From an uncultured Anaerolineaceae bacterium (lineage in GTDB: Bacteria; Chloroflexota; Anaerolineae; Promineifilales; Promineifilaceae): 45,561 bases of DNA. Below are positions 17,272 through 25,373 of the stretch, one piece after another. Both the position numbers and the translations under genes were made by a program. Numbering within the stretch: position 1 is the first letter of the stretch; each line of letters begins with the position of its first letter. The stretch covers positions 1 through 45,561 of the forward strand of contig CALBTC010000130.1 of NCBI GenBank assembly GCA_937967805.1, written 5' to 3'. The notes beneath the pieces are model-generated. The model was not told the origin of the DNA, did not search any database, and was given only the letters and a program-made list of their open reading frames with translations.

Positions 17272-17356
17272 AAAAATTCCAGTAAATGGTGGCTGGTGGA
17301 TAGGGGTTATCTGCCACAACAAGCCGGCTAACCGACAGCAACTAACGAACCAGCCA

Positions 17357-18577
17357 CTAGGGAAGTAGCTCTACGGCAATGTGGCAGCTTGCTACGCCGG
17401 GAAGGGGAATGTTTTGCCGATCAACGGCCGTTAAACGCAGCTCATACCGGCCAAACGGCAGTTCACTGGTATCCCAGGTAGTTAGCTGTCCCAAATCAGT
17501 CTGGCGGCGCTGCACGCCGGCCAGTTCCCAAAGCTCACCCCCGGCCGGTCTGTATTCAATTTGGTAACGGGCAGCATCTGGCTGAACGGCCGTACCAAAA
17601 ATAGCCACATCCTCGCCCAATTGCAGGCGGCTTTCCGTGACTGGTGCCACAATGCGCAGCTGCGGATTGGCACAGCTTACCGCGTTGAGCGACGATTCAC
17701 CTGCCAGGCCGGCGACGACGCTTTCTAAGCTGTTGACCTGCCGGTTGAGCGCCACCACCCAACCAAAAAGCAAAAAAAACCCCATGACAAATCCCAAAAT
17801 GCCCAGTATCGTGCCGTTGGAAAGCGTAAGGGATTGTCCAGGCCCAAACGTGGAGCGAACTGCGCCGGTTTCATCTGCGTTGGCTTCATACGAAGCGTAA
17901 AATTGTTCTGTCTCGCGCATATGCCACACGTCGGTTTTGACGACGCGCCAGGGTGCAAGCGGCGTAGTTTGCACATCCAGCTGTTCATAATAACCGGCAA
18001 TGGGTGCCAGCGTGCCCTCTTGCCAGCCAAAGTAGCTGGCCTCGTTGCCCAACGGGTCCACCACCAGCCCCACATGCCACGGTAGGGTGAATGCGGCCGT
18101 ATGCACTACTACATCATCGCTAGAGTAAAAAACGCCCAGGCCAGGGTGGGTGTGGAACCAGCCTACAATCTCCAGATCGGGATATTTTGTGGCCTTTTCA
18201 TGGTGAATCTGGCTCCAGGCGTCGGCCGTGAAGGTGAAATGGATGGGCCCGTGATCATCGTTGCGAGCGGGCAAGGCGGCGATGACATCTACCATAAGCC
18301 GCTCGCCATCGCGGTAGGCGTGGCCCAGCAGCACGCCGCCCAGCTCCGAGCGCAGATTGCTGATGCTGTGTGCCCGAATCTGGCTGAATGCCTGCTGCCG
18401 GTGGCTTACTACCACCTGATTGGCTGCCGGCGGCTGGCCGTGCAGATAAGCCTTTGTGGTTAGTTCGGCTAACGGCCGTTCCGGTAAACTGTCGATTTCT
18501 GGTGGGCCAATCATGGGTTCGGTTTCTTCTGGATGGCGGGTAGAACGGCCGTTAGAGAATGTTGATGCCGAGTTCAT
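17357..18577 (-). CDS. Membrane-anchored JAMM/MPN+ metalloprotease with C-terminal beta-sandwich
   Basis: A 406-residue second JAMM protein. The catalytic domain (about 55-205) has Glu in SELGGVLLG and the zinc motif HTHPGLGVFYSSDD. A single membrane helix follows (NGTILGILGFVMGFF, about 265-290), then a short linker and an Ig-like beta-sandwich domain (from NPQLRIVAPVTESRL) that should lie outside the membrane. The peptidase is thus tethered to the inner face of the membrane. GGGGAGG lies 10 nt before ATG 18577, which fixes the start; this start overlaps the end of the E2 gene by 26 bp, implying coupled translation. Confidence 0.85.
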   Translation of the reverse strand: MNSASTFSNGRSTRHPEETEPMIGPPEIDSLPERPLAELTTKAYLHGQPPAANQVVVSHRQQAFSQIRAHSISNLRSELGGVLLGHAYRDGERLMVDVIAALPARNDDHGPIHFTFTADAWSQIHHEKATKYPDLEIVGWFHTHPGLGVFYSSDDVVVHTAAFTLPWHVGLVVDPLGNEASYFGWQEGTLAPIAGYYEQLDVQTTPLAPWRVVKTDVWHMRETEQFYASYEANADETGAVRSTFGPGQSLTLSNGTILGILGFVMGFFLLFGWVVALNRQVNSLESVVAGLAGESSLNAVSCANPQLRIVAPVTESRLQLGEDVAIFGTAVQPDAARYQIEYRPAGGELWELAGVQRRQTDLGQLTTWDTSELPFGRYELRLTAVDRQNIPLPGVASCHIAVELLP

Positions 18578-19085
18578 CCGATTCTTCCTCCCCAAGCACA
18601 ATCAAATCTTCCAGTGATTGTCCTTTCAGGTTGCGCCGATCGATGGGAAAGATCTGTTTGTGTCGCATCGCCCAGGCGGCTGCCTTTGAGTTCATCGGGT
18701 CTTTGGGATCGAAATTCTTGTATTGGATCATTTCTCCCAGTGTAAGCAGCAGTTCATCTAACGTTTTGGCGGGCCACCACGCCCCAATGCACACCGCCCC
18801 CGTCACATGAATGTTGGGATGGAAGATAGGCGTGAGCCATTTTAGCTGTGGCTGCTTTAGCGGATATTCGGCATGAAGATAAACGCTTACCTCATGCTTT
18901 TCCCGCAGCTGTGGCTTGCCCGCAGAATTAATCTTTTCCACACCTTTACAGGTGAACTGGATCAAATATTTTTCAACCGGGTCACCGTCGGTGGTAAGAA
19001 TATGGATAAACTCGCTGCGATTAACCAGCGCCCGAATCCGCTCATGGTCGTTGCGCAATCTGGTTTCACGAATATCAAAGGACAT
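18552..19085 (-). CDS. E2 ubiquitin-conjugating enzyme-like protein (UBC fold)
   Basis: A 177-residue protein with a clear UBC core. HPN at 89-91 is followed after exactly eight residues by Cys99 (VTGAVCIG), the spacing found in eukaryotic E2 enzymes. YPLKQPQLKWLTPIFHPN matches the beta-sheet that leads to the active site, WWPAKTLDELLLTLGEMI fits the helix after the catalytic loop, and DPKDPMNSKAAAWA corresponds to the usual DPLNPEAA. The thioester Cys would receive the Ubl from the E1-like protein. GAGGAAACC before ATG 19085 supports this start over an upstream one. The gene overlaps the membrane JAMM gene and follows the Ubl gene by 83 bp. Confidence 0.9.
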   Translation of the reverse strand: MSFDIRETRLRNDHERIRALVNRSEFIHILTTDGDPVEKYLIQFTCKGVEKINSAGKPQLREKHEVSVYLHAEYPLKQPQLKWLTPIFHPNIHVTGAVCIGAWWPAKTLDELLLTLGEMIQYKNFDPKDPMNSKAAAWAMRHKQIFPIDRRNLKGQSLEDLIVLGEEESDELGINIL

Positions 19086-19168
19086 GGTTTCCTCAAAAAA
19101 GGCAAAAAGCGGAAGGATGAAGCCGGAAATGACCTTCCTTCCCACTTTTCACTTTTCACTTATTACTG

Positions 19169-19435
19169 TCAGCCCGCCGTAACTTCAGGGAACAGGCTCA
19201 AAATATCATCCTCAACCACGCCGGCGTCAGACAATGATTCATCGTCACTGAGCCGTTTGCCGGAAGAACGATGGTCCAGGCGATAGGTGATGGGGTTGGC
19301 ACCCTGGCTGGTGGGAAGCCCCATTTTGCTAACCAGCGCGGGAATCAAACGCCGCATCGGGACGTCGTCTGGGAGTTCTACCGGGGTCTTCTTGGAACCG
19401 GTGGGATCATAGATGATTGTTTTTATGCTTGCCAT
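19169..19435 (-). CDS. Ubiquitin-like beta-grasp protein (YukD/EsaB-like) with C-terminal glycine
   Basis: An 88-residue protein with ubiquitin-fold hallmarks: beta1 SIKTIIYDPTG, beta2 with KTPVELPDD, a helix (MRRLIPALVSKMGL), YRLDHRSSGKRLSDDESLSDAGVVEDD matching the ubiquitin stretch around GKQLEDGRTLSDYNIQKE, and a final strand ILSLFPEV. It closes with TAG, so the terminal residue is Gly, as needed for E1 adenylation without processing. This distinguishes it from most YukD/EsaB proteins. Five lysines could accept chains. GGAGG lies 10 nt before the ATG. Context (E1, E2, two JAMM, two RING-like genes) strongly suggests that it is the conjugated modifier. Confidence 0.88.
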   Translation of the reverse strand: MASIKTIIYDPTGSKKTPVELPDDVPMRRLIPALVSKMGLPTSQGANPITYRLDHRSSGKRLSDDESLSDAGVVEDDILSLFPEVTAG

Positions 19436-19571
19436 TTTATAATAGCCTCCATTCGTTTTGGTTGAATTGCTTCTCGGGCCACGCGCCTGGTTTTGCGGTG
19501 GATTCTCGTCAAATCAACTTGGTAATACATTTGTTTATACGCAGTTTGTGGCTAAGGGTTGCACCTTTTGT

Positions 19572-19634
19572 TCGGTATTCAATAAACGATTATCGCCTAT
19601 CGGTTGAGCTTCTTTCTACCAAACTGAATACCGA
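19572..19634. repeat. Inverted repeat in the E1-Ubl gap
   Basis: TCGGTATTCA (19572-19581) and TGAATACCGA (19625-19634) are perfect 10-bp inverted arms. Together with the element at 19659-19771 they occupy most of the 358-bp interval between the E1 and Ubl genes. I found no gene in the rest of that interval (19436-19571). Confidence 0.6.
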
Positions 19635-19658
19635 TTACTGACCTACTGATTACCGATA

Positions 19659-19771
19659 GGACTTGCGCAATTTACAAGCTGTGGCCGGCGTCTCGCCGTG
19701 CCACCTGCCTGACTCGGTCAGGAGAGCATCCCTTCGGGACTGAGAGGCGGCCAGAGCGACTGCGTAAGTCC
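19659..19771. mobile_element. MITE-like 113-bp element with 11-bp terminal inverted repeats
   Basis: GGACTTGCGCA (19659-19669) and TGCGTAAGTCC (19761-19771) are inverted with one mismatch. Ends of the GGACTTRCGCA kind are common to some IS families, so this may be a non-autonomous derivative. No transposase is present and no clear target-site duplication is visible. It is inserted just downstream of the E1 gene stop, inside the ubiquitin-like cluster. Confidence 0.65.
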
Positions 19772-19793
19772 AGACCAAATTACAGGCCACCGA

Positions 19794-20984
19794 TCAGCCA
19801 AACTGCAGAAATGTTTCTTTATCACCTGTCAGCTCCAGGTAGATGCTGGCCTTTTGGCTGGCGCTGCGGGCGCGAATGATACCCAGCGGTGGCACGTCCA
19901 TCTCTGCCAGGGCGCGATCCAGAAAATCTTCGCTGCCGTTTACGCGGTGGGTCAAGTTCATCTCGCGACGGCCGCCGCAGTTGGGGCAGGTGGAGTCGTT
20001 TTCGTATAGACGCGCCATCTTGCGGAAGATAGGAAACTGCTCGCCGCAGTCCAGGCAGTACATAGTGGTGACAATTTCGCCATCAAATTCTAGCACAGCA
20101 TCGTCGGCCAGCTTTTCTTTGGCAATGGTTAACAGTTCGGCGAGGGTGGTGGAAACGGCCGTAGCCCCTTCCAACGCCACAATCGGCTCCAGCCGGGCAT
20201 GACTCATGCAGCCGTCCTTCACCGGATATTCCGTCGTGTAGATGTCATTGGTTAGCCCATTAATCATCACCGCTTTGCCCGGCTGCACTTCCATGTTGTG
20301 AATCAATTTGAGCGCTTCCTGCGTTTGCATCGCCGCCACAATGGAGGCGCTGGTGGGTGTGGTGGGCACCTTGCCCTGCAAAATGTTTTCCCGTGCCAGC
20401 AGCGGGCAGGAGTAGCGCAGGTTAATAATCTGGTAATCCAGGTCAGTCAGAGTGCATTCGTAGCACGCTCCCTGGCCGGGCCAGAAGACGCGTACAATGC
20501 CCATCAGCTCCTGAATGGCACCATCGACCCACGGCCGATTTATCTGCCAGCTAAAGCGATTGATGGAAAGTCGCGCCTCCCGATTGTCCAGACAGCCAAC
20601 GATGGCATCGACGTGCCGAAACGCGCCCAGGCCCATCTCGAAATTGATGTTGCCGTGCCAGGTTTTTACATTCACATCGGGATTCAGCTCTTTTACGCGC
20701 TCGGCGGCGGCATCTACCTTGCGGCGGCCCCGGTCTGAGGCGCGGAACAGCACGGAGCGGCTGAGATTGCTGTCTTCGATGGTGTCAAAGTCGGCAATAA
20801 GGATGTTGCCAATGCCCATGAGGGCTAGATTTTTGAGTACTTCATTTCCGAGCGCCCCCGCGCCGACCACCAGAATGGTGGCGTTGCGCACCACCTCCTG
20901 CTGCCACCAGCTGATGTAGCCAAAGGTGTGGTACCGGTCGCTGTCGGGATCAGTAATGACGATTGTTTCAGGTGTTTCAGACAT
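19794..20984 (-). CDS. E1-like (ThiF/MoeB/UBA family) adenylating enzyme
   Basis: A 396-residue activating enzyme. The ATP-binding Rossmann motif is GAGALG (41-46), followed by DFDTIEDSNLSR (65-76), including the Asn and Arg that contact ATP and Mg2+. CYEC (174-177) and CLDC (310-313) could supply the structural zinc site of the ThiF fold, and a further CPNC (333-336) with CLDC would make a zinc ribbon in the C-terminal part. C193 in RYSCPL is a candidate thioester cysteine, followed by VPTTPTSASIVAAMQTQEALK, the typical crossover-helix region. It would adenylate the Gly tail of the Ubl. No strong SD precedes the ATG. Confidence 0.92.
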   Translation of the reverse strand: MSETPETIVITDPDSDRYHTFGYISWWQQEVVRNATILVVGAGALGNEVLKNLALMGIGNILIADFDTIEDSNLSRSVLFRASDRGRRKVDAAAERVKELNPDVNVKTWHGNINFEMGLGAFRHVDAIVGCLDNREARLSINRFSWQINRPWVDGAIQELMGIVRVFWPGQGACYECTLTDLDYQIINLRYSCPLLARENILQGKVPTTPTSASIVAAMQTQEALKLIHNMEVQPGKAVMINGLTNDIYTTEYPVKDGCMSHARLEPIVALEGATAVSTTLAELLTIAKEKLADDAVLEFDGEIVTTMYCLDCGEQFPIFRKMARLYENDSTCPNCGGRREMNLTHRVNGSEDFLDRALAEMDVPPLGIIRARSASQKASIYLELTGDKETFLQFG

Positions 20985-21090
20985 AGTTTTTTCGATTCTT
21001 TAAACATGAATGACACGAATTGGACGAGCACGAATGCCTTATAAGTTTTATTCGTATAATTCGTTTATTCGTTAAATTCGTGATTTGTTT

Positions 21091-22305
21091 TTAGGATAAA
21101 CGCCGGAAAAAGGGCAGTTTGAACTCGGTACGGTCCACGTTTAACGTAACTGATTTACGCTCGACTTCGCCGCCCAGGTCGCGGGGCCAGGTGACGTCCA
21201 CGTCGTAGGTGAGGCCGGTACGGACGCGCACGGGCAATTCGCACAGGAAGACGCCTTCGCGATTGGTGGTACCCGCCACATGGGCCTTAATCCCCTGGCA
21301 GCGCACCTGCACCTGAATGCCGTACAGTCCGGGGCCATCCTGCACGTCCTGCACGATGACGCGGAGCTTGGTGCTGCGCAGCGGTTCTTTGTCGCGGCTG
21401 AATCGTTGGCGAACGGCCGTTCCCAAATTTCCCCCATTGCTGCTTGGCTGTGAACGGGGCTGCGCGGGTCGTGACTGTCGCCGTGGTGGCATCTGGTCGG
21501 CGCGAATGCGGATTTCTGGCATGCGCACGGGCTGTTGATTGGAAGGCGGAATGTCTTCGCTGGTGATGGTGAGTGGCGCATTGCGCGTTACAGAATTTTG
21601 CTCAGTGTCCCCCTCATTTTCGTCTATGTGCAGCGTTTCCCGCGACACCTCCGGGTAGCGCACCGGAATGGGTGGCCGGAAGTGGGGCGGTACCGGGGCG
21701 ATGGGTTGGCCATCTGGCATTGTTTCTAGTGTCTGTGTATCGTCGCCGGGGTTGTAGGCCAGCTTTTTGCCCAATTTATCTCGCTCTGTGGCGCTGCGCT
21801 GAATTTGCTGCCGCAAGAAGGTGGCGGCGCGCTTGATGAGCTGTCCGGCTGGGCTGTATTCTCCCGGTGGTGAGGCTGGATCGAGCTGGTAGAGTGGGTA
21901 GCCGCTTTTCCAGGCGTGGGCAGCGATGGCCAGGGAGAGCCAGGAGACAGGATTAGAGTCTGGAGACTGAAGATTGGAGACGGCGGTCGCTAGACCAGTG
22001 ACCTCTTCATCTTCTGCTAGTTCAGTTTCTTGCAGTAAGTCGTGGAGGGCCAGGCGAACGGCCGTACTGCTCCCATCAACCAAACGCGTAAAATCATGCA
22101 GCGTGGGGTCATCCACCACACCTGCCGCACGCAGCAATGCCTTGGCCCGCGATTCGGTGAAATCGGGCGCCGTAGGGGCGAGATGCGCCTCGTCCCTACC
22201 TTGGTTCAGATCGGCGATTAGCCAATCGGTCAGCCGCACAGCAAAAATCGGCAGGTGGGCGTCGTCGAGTTGTTTTAGCAAAGGTTTTGTTGAAAGGTCT
22301 GTCAT
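21091..22305 (-). CDS. Unknown protein with C-terminal beta-sandwich (carboxypeptidase-regulatory-like) domain
   Basis: A 404-residue protein I do not recognise as a whole. The N-terminal 180 residues are helical. A disordered middle (about 195-300) is rich in Pro, Arg and Gln. The last 100 residues (from TKLRVIVQDVQDGPGLYGIQV through TTNREGVFLCELPV to FKLPFF) look like a transthyretin/carboxypeptidase-regulatory-like beta-sandwich. No signal peptide. A repeat unit (GGAGACTGAAGATTGGAGAC-like, around 21960) is embedded in frame and encodes SNLQSPDSN, so a mobile repeat has become coding. ATG 22305 is preferred to an upstream GTG-type start; SD is weak. It lies 61 bp after the dynamin-like gene and probably belongs to the same operon. 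Confidence 0.7.
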   Translation of the reverse strand: MTDLSTKPLLKQLDDAHLPIFAVRLTDWLIADLNQGRDEAHLAPTAPDFTESRAKALLRAAGVVDDPTLHDFTRLVDGSSTAVRLALHDLLQETELAEDEEVTGLATAVSNLQSPDSNPVSWLSLAIAAHAWKSGYPLYQLDPASPPGEYSPAGQLIKRAATFLRQQIQRSATERDKLGKKLAYNPGDDTQTLETMPDGQPIAPVPPHFRPPIPVRYPEVSRETLHIDENEGDTEQNSVTRNAPLTITSEDIPPSNQQPVRMPEIRIRADQMPPRRQSRPAQPRSQPSSNGGNLGTAVRQRFSRDKEPLRSTKLRVIVQDVQDGPGLYGIQVQVRCQGIKAHVAGTTNREGVFLCELPVRVRTGLTYDVDVTWPRDLGGEVERKSVTLNVDRTEFKLPFFRRLS

Positions 22306-22366
22306 GAGACGTTTCCAAAAGTGAACAGATTGGTTCAATCTCGAAGATTGAACCAATCTTAGTTGT

Positions 22367-25027
22367 TTAAATCGCCAGACTGGTTTCCAGCTTGTGCAGC
22401 CCGTCCCAGACGCGCATCAGCTCTTCCAGATCGGACACGTTTTCCAGGTCCATTTCCATCGCTTCGCGCAGTTCCGGCTTTTGCAGGTTGCGGTCGTGCT
22501 GCTTCAGCATCGGCTTGACGATGTGGGTGTTGAAGTCCCGCTCGGCCTTGGTGGCTTCCAGCCAGAAGAGGCGGCGCAGCCGGGGCAGCAGGTCGTCGTC
22601 GTTGAACAGGTCGTTCAGAATCTCGCCAAAGATGCGATTGACCTTCACAGCGACGTTGTCTAGCTTGTCGGCGTAGCTCAGCTCCAGGTCGGCTTGTGGC
22701 GCTTCGGCCCCGGATTCGCCCAGCAGGCTGATTTCCAGGTCTTCGGCTGACTGTACCGGTTCGTCCAGAATGGAAATGTTGATTTCGGGTTCGTCAGCTA
22801 CGGCGGCAGAAGCTGCCGCTGCTTGTTGGGTGCTGTTAGGTGCCGGAGCATTAACGGCCATCTCGCGGCGCACCGATTCGACGCCGTGCAGAGCCACGTC
22901 CAGCAGCCGTTCATTGGTGTTTAGTGACAGTTCCCGCTCGCCGGCGTCTAGCCGGTGATGCACAGAGCGTTCCGGTTTCATCAGCTCGTACATCGTGGCC
23001 TGCTGGCACACATGGCGGAAGTTGCGTTCGACGCGTTCAACCAGGACGTTAAACGCTTCGTCCAGGTTGAGGCCATCTGCGGTTTCGCCCGGAATGGCAT
23101 AGCTGTACTCTTGCTCATACTCAGCGCGGCGCAGACGGCTGAGGATTTCGTGGGCTTCCAGGGTGCGTTGTAATTCGGCCGTTATCACTTCGGCTGCTTC
23201 AGGCATAAATTTGGAGACGGAGTCTTGCATGATGAGCTCAACCTGGAACAGAATGCGCTTGATCGGGATTTCGATGCCGCTGCTGCCCCAGATGAGGTTG
23301 TCGTAAGTGACGTCGCGGTCGTCCCAATACTCGGTGCCGTAATTTTCCAGCAGTGTTTCCACTTCGCGCTGGACCGCATCTTGGACCATGCCTTTGATGC
23401 CGTTGAGCGTGGGGCGCAGCAGGTTGCGGAAGCGGGCATCGCTGTTGGTGCGATTGTTTAACTCCAGCAGGGCATTGTGGAAGGCCCGCGGCAGCTCTTT
23501 TTGCTGGCGAACGAGCACATTTTCAAAGCGACGCTCCTGGAGCTGTTCCCAACTGTTGGCAAAGGGCGGGTGTACGCCGCGATGGGCTAACTGTTTTTCG
23601 TAATAGAAGCGCAGGGCTTGCAGGCTGTTACGAATGCGGGTTGCCGCTTCCCGCAGTTGGCTGCGGACGCGATCAGTTTTAATGAAGGTGATCAGCTTTT
23701 CGCGCAGCAGCGGTACTTCGCTGAGTTTTAGGAGGGCTTCGGCCGTTTCCGGATCCAGCGGATCTTTAGCATCAACCTGTCCTAGCTGGTCGCGGAACAC
23801 CTTGAGAATGCGCTCGGTTTCGCTGGCGAACTCTTCGGGGGCGTTGTCCGGGTCCTGAACGTACAGCGCGGGCGGGGCCATCACCAGGAAATACGGCCGA
23901 TTATTCCCGCGATCCCGGTACCGTTCCCAATAGTTGGGGGCGATGTATCGGGTGACCTCTTTCACTTCCAGTTCCGCTTCGGGCAAACCGGAGTTCAAAC
24001 GGTCGAACGCCTGGCGGATATTGCCACCGTTGACGGCCAGGAATATTTTGCTGGCGGCTTCGTCCAAATCACCACCGGTCAGGCCAAAGAGACGATTTTC
24101 TTTAATCCAGTTAACGGCCGCAAGCGATTTCAGCTCATCCACGCGCTGCCGACCGGCGTCGGTGACGAGGACGATCATGGCGTCTTCGCGCTTCATTTCT
24201 TCTAGAGTGATGGCTTCATGCAGCTTCATGCCGGCGCCCAGACCGGGCACATCAACAATGCGCAGGTAGCCGTTCATCAGCAAGCTTTCTTGCCCGTTTT
24301 TGGGCTGAATCTTGAAGGTGGCGGATTTAATGAGCCGAATCTGGCGCTGCTGGCTGCCTTTGAAGCCATCTTCGCGCAGGTGCTTGAGGGAATCTTCGTT
24401 GTCCAGAGCCAGGCTGCGGGGGGCAGGCGGGCCGTCGTCATACATCGTTTTGTTGTGTTCATAGGAGTCGATGCAGTCGATAAGGATCTCTAAATATTCG
24501 TCCCGCTCGGTTTTGGCGTTGTCGGAGCTGTCTTCCATAATTTGCTGGATGGCTTCGCGGGCTTGCTCGCGCTCGCCGTCGTTGATGATGTCGAAGCCGT
24601 CAATCTCGGCCAACTGGCAGAGGCGGCGGACGCGCTGGGCGAACTCGTCCTGGGTCCAGTAGGTGAGGACGAGGGATTCGGCTTCGCCTTCTTCGGCTTG
24701 CTCAATGTAGACGATGGTGCCGGTAACGGCCGTTACCGCCCCAGTCGGCAGCAAATTACGACCTAACAGACCATTGATAAGGGTGCTTTTGCCAACGCCC
24801 GTGCCGCCAAAAAAGACGAGGGTGTAGGTGCGCTGGGCCAAAATCTTCTGCGCTTCATCAACGCTTTGCTGTGCCTGGGGTACGGCGCGAATAAGGTAGT
24901 CGCGCGTCTGGTCGATGACTTGCTGCATATGAATCCAATGTTCAACTTGCGCGGGGCTGATGTGGGGGAGCGTTTCCAGGGACGTTTTGAGTTCCTGATA
25001 TTTGTCGGTTTGCTTTTTCGGGCTCAT
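22367..25027 (-). CDS. Dynamin-like large GTPase
   Basis: An 886-residue P-loop GTPase of the bacterial dynamin-like type. G1 is GGTGVGKST (about 74-82) and G3 is DVPGLG (about 262). The G-domain contains a long insert (about 110-240). It is followed by a long helical region (about 470-880), as expected for the middle/effector domain of dynamin-like proteins, with an acidic disordered patch near 740-800. No clear membrane helix, so membrane binding would be peripheral. AAGGAAGGT precedes the ATG. It is the first large gene of the minus-strand cluster with E1, Ubl, E2, JAMM and RING-like genes. Bacterial dynamins remodel membranes; a tie to Ubl conjugation is inference. Confidence 0.82.
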   Translation of the reverse strand: MSPKKQTDKYQELKTSLETLPHISPAQVEHWIHMQQVIDQTRDYLIRAVPQAQQSVDEAQKILAQRTYTLVFFGGTGVGKSTLINGLLGRNLLPTGAVTAVTGTIVYIEQAEEGEAESLVLTYWTQDEFAQRVRRLCQLAEIDGFDIINDGEREQAREAIQQIMEDSSDNAKTERDEYLEILIDCIDSYEHNKTMYDDGPPAPRSLALDNEDSLKHLREDGFKGSQQRQIRLIKSATFKIQPKNGQESLLMNGYLRIVDVPGLGAGMKLHEAITLEEMKREDAMIVLVTDAGRQRVDELKSLAAVNWIKENRLFGLTGGDLDEAASKIFLAVNGGNIRQAFDRLNSGLPEAELEVKEVTRYIAPNYWERYRDRGNNRPYFLVMAPPALYVQDPDNAPEEFASETERILKVFRDQLGQVDAKDPLDPETAEALLKLSEVPLLREKLITFIKTDRVRSQLREAATRIRNSLQALRFYYEKQLAHRGVHPPFANSWEQLQERRFENVLVRQQKELPRAFHNALLELNNRTNSDARFRNLLRPTLNGIKGMVQDAVQREVETLLENYGTEYWDDRDVTYDNLIWGSSGIEIPIKRILFQVELIMQDSVSKFMPEAAEVITAELQRTLEAHEILSRLRRAEYEQEYSYAIPGETADGLNLDEAFNVLVERVERNFRHVCQQATMYELMKPERSVHHRLDAGERELSLNTNERLLDVALHGVESVRREMAVNAPAPNSTQQAAAASAAVADEPEINISILDEPVQSAEDLEISLLGESGAEAPQADLELSYADKLDNVAVKVNRIFGEILNDLFNDDDLLPRLRRLFWLEATKAERDFNTHIVKPMLKQHDRNLQKPELREAMEMDLENVSDLEELMRVWDGLHKLETSLAI

Positions 25028-25097
25028 TATTCCGTATACCTTCCTTGCAAAAAATTGATTTAGTTATCCGCAGATTCGCGCAATTTGCGCTCGCAGA

Positions 25098-25238
25098 TTA
25101 CTTAGTTTCGCGATCTGCTTGATATGGGTTATTGTCTGATGCCACAGGGGCAGAAACACCCGCGAGGTGGCGGTACACTGGTGTATACGCATCGTTTTGG
25201 CAAAGGTTGCAGCGAAGTTGGGAACGATACTTTGGCAT
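25098..25238 (-). CDS. Possible short zinc-binding peptide upstream of the dynamin-like gene
   Basis: A 46-codon frame starting at ATG 25238 encodes a peptide with CNLC and a nearby His (RCNLCQNDAYTPVYRH), reminiscent of half a zinc knuckle. The start is 14 nt downstream of a TATAAT-like -10. The frame is open further upstream to 25316, but a likely promoter lies in that part. No recognised family and only a weak SD. It could be a genuine leader peptide of the operon or a chance frame. Confidence 0.25.
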   Translation of the reverse strand: MPKYRSQLRCNLCQNDAYTPVYRHLAGVSAPVASDNNPYQADRETK

Positions 25239-25251
25239 CTCGGTACGGCCC

Positions 25252-25285
25252 ATTATAGTATAAATTTCCCTTAAAGCGTGGTTAA
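25252..25285 (-). promoter_or_regulatory. Candidate promoter of the dynamin/ubiquitin-like operon
   Basis: On the minus strand, TTAACC (25280-25285), a 17-bp spacer and TATACT (25257-25262), with an overlapping TATAAT at 25252-25257. It would give a leader of about 220 nt before the dynamin-like ATG. The leader also contains arms GCGCAA and TTGCGC (25078-25090) flanked by direct repeats of CGCAGATT. The rest of the 346-bp gap (25028-25373) shows nothing else. Confidence 0.4.
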
Positions 25286-25338
25286 TTTCATACATGCTGC
25301 TTATTGATTTTGGCATTCTTCTGTGCTAACCTTCCATT

Positions 25339-25357
25339 TATAACGCGGTGCGTTATA
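25339..25357. promoter_or_regulatory. Perfect dyad operator upstream of the GNAT gene
   Basis: TATAACGC-GGT-GCGTTATA gives two 8-bp perfect arms with a 3-nt spacer, ending 16 bp before the start codon and just before the SD (GGAGGT 25363-25368). It is well placed to act as a repressor operator or to form an RNA hairpin over the ribosome site. Confidence 0.5.
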
Positions 25358-25373
25358 GATACGGAGGTAAATT

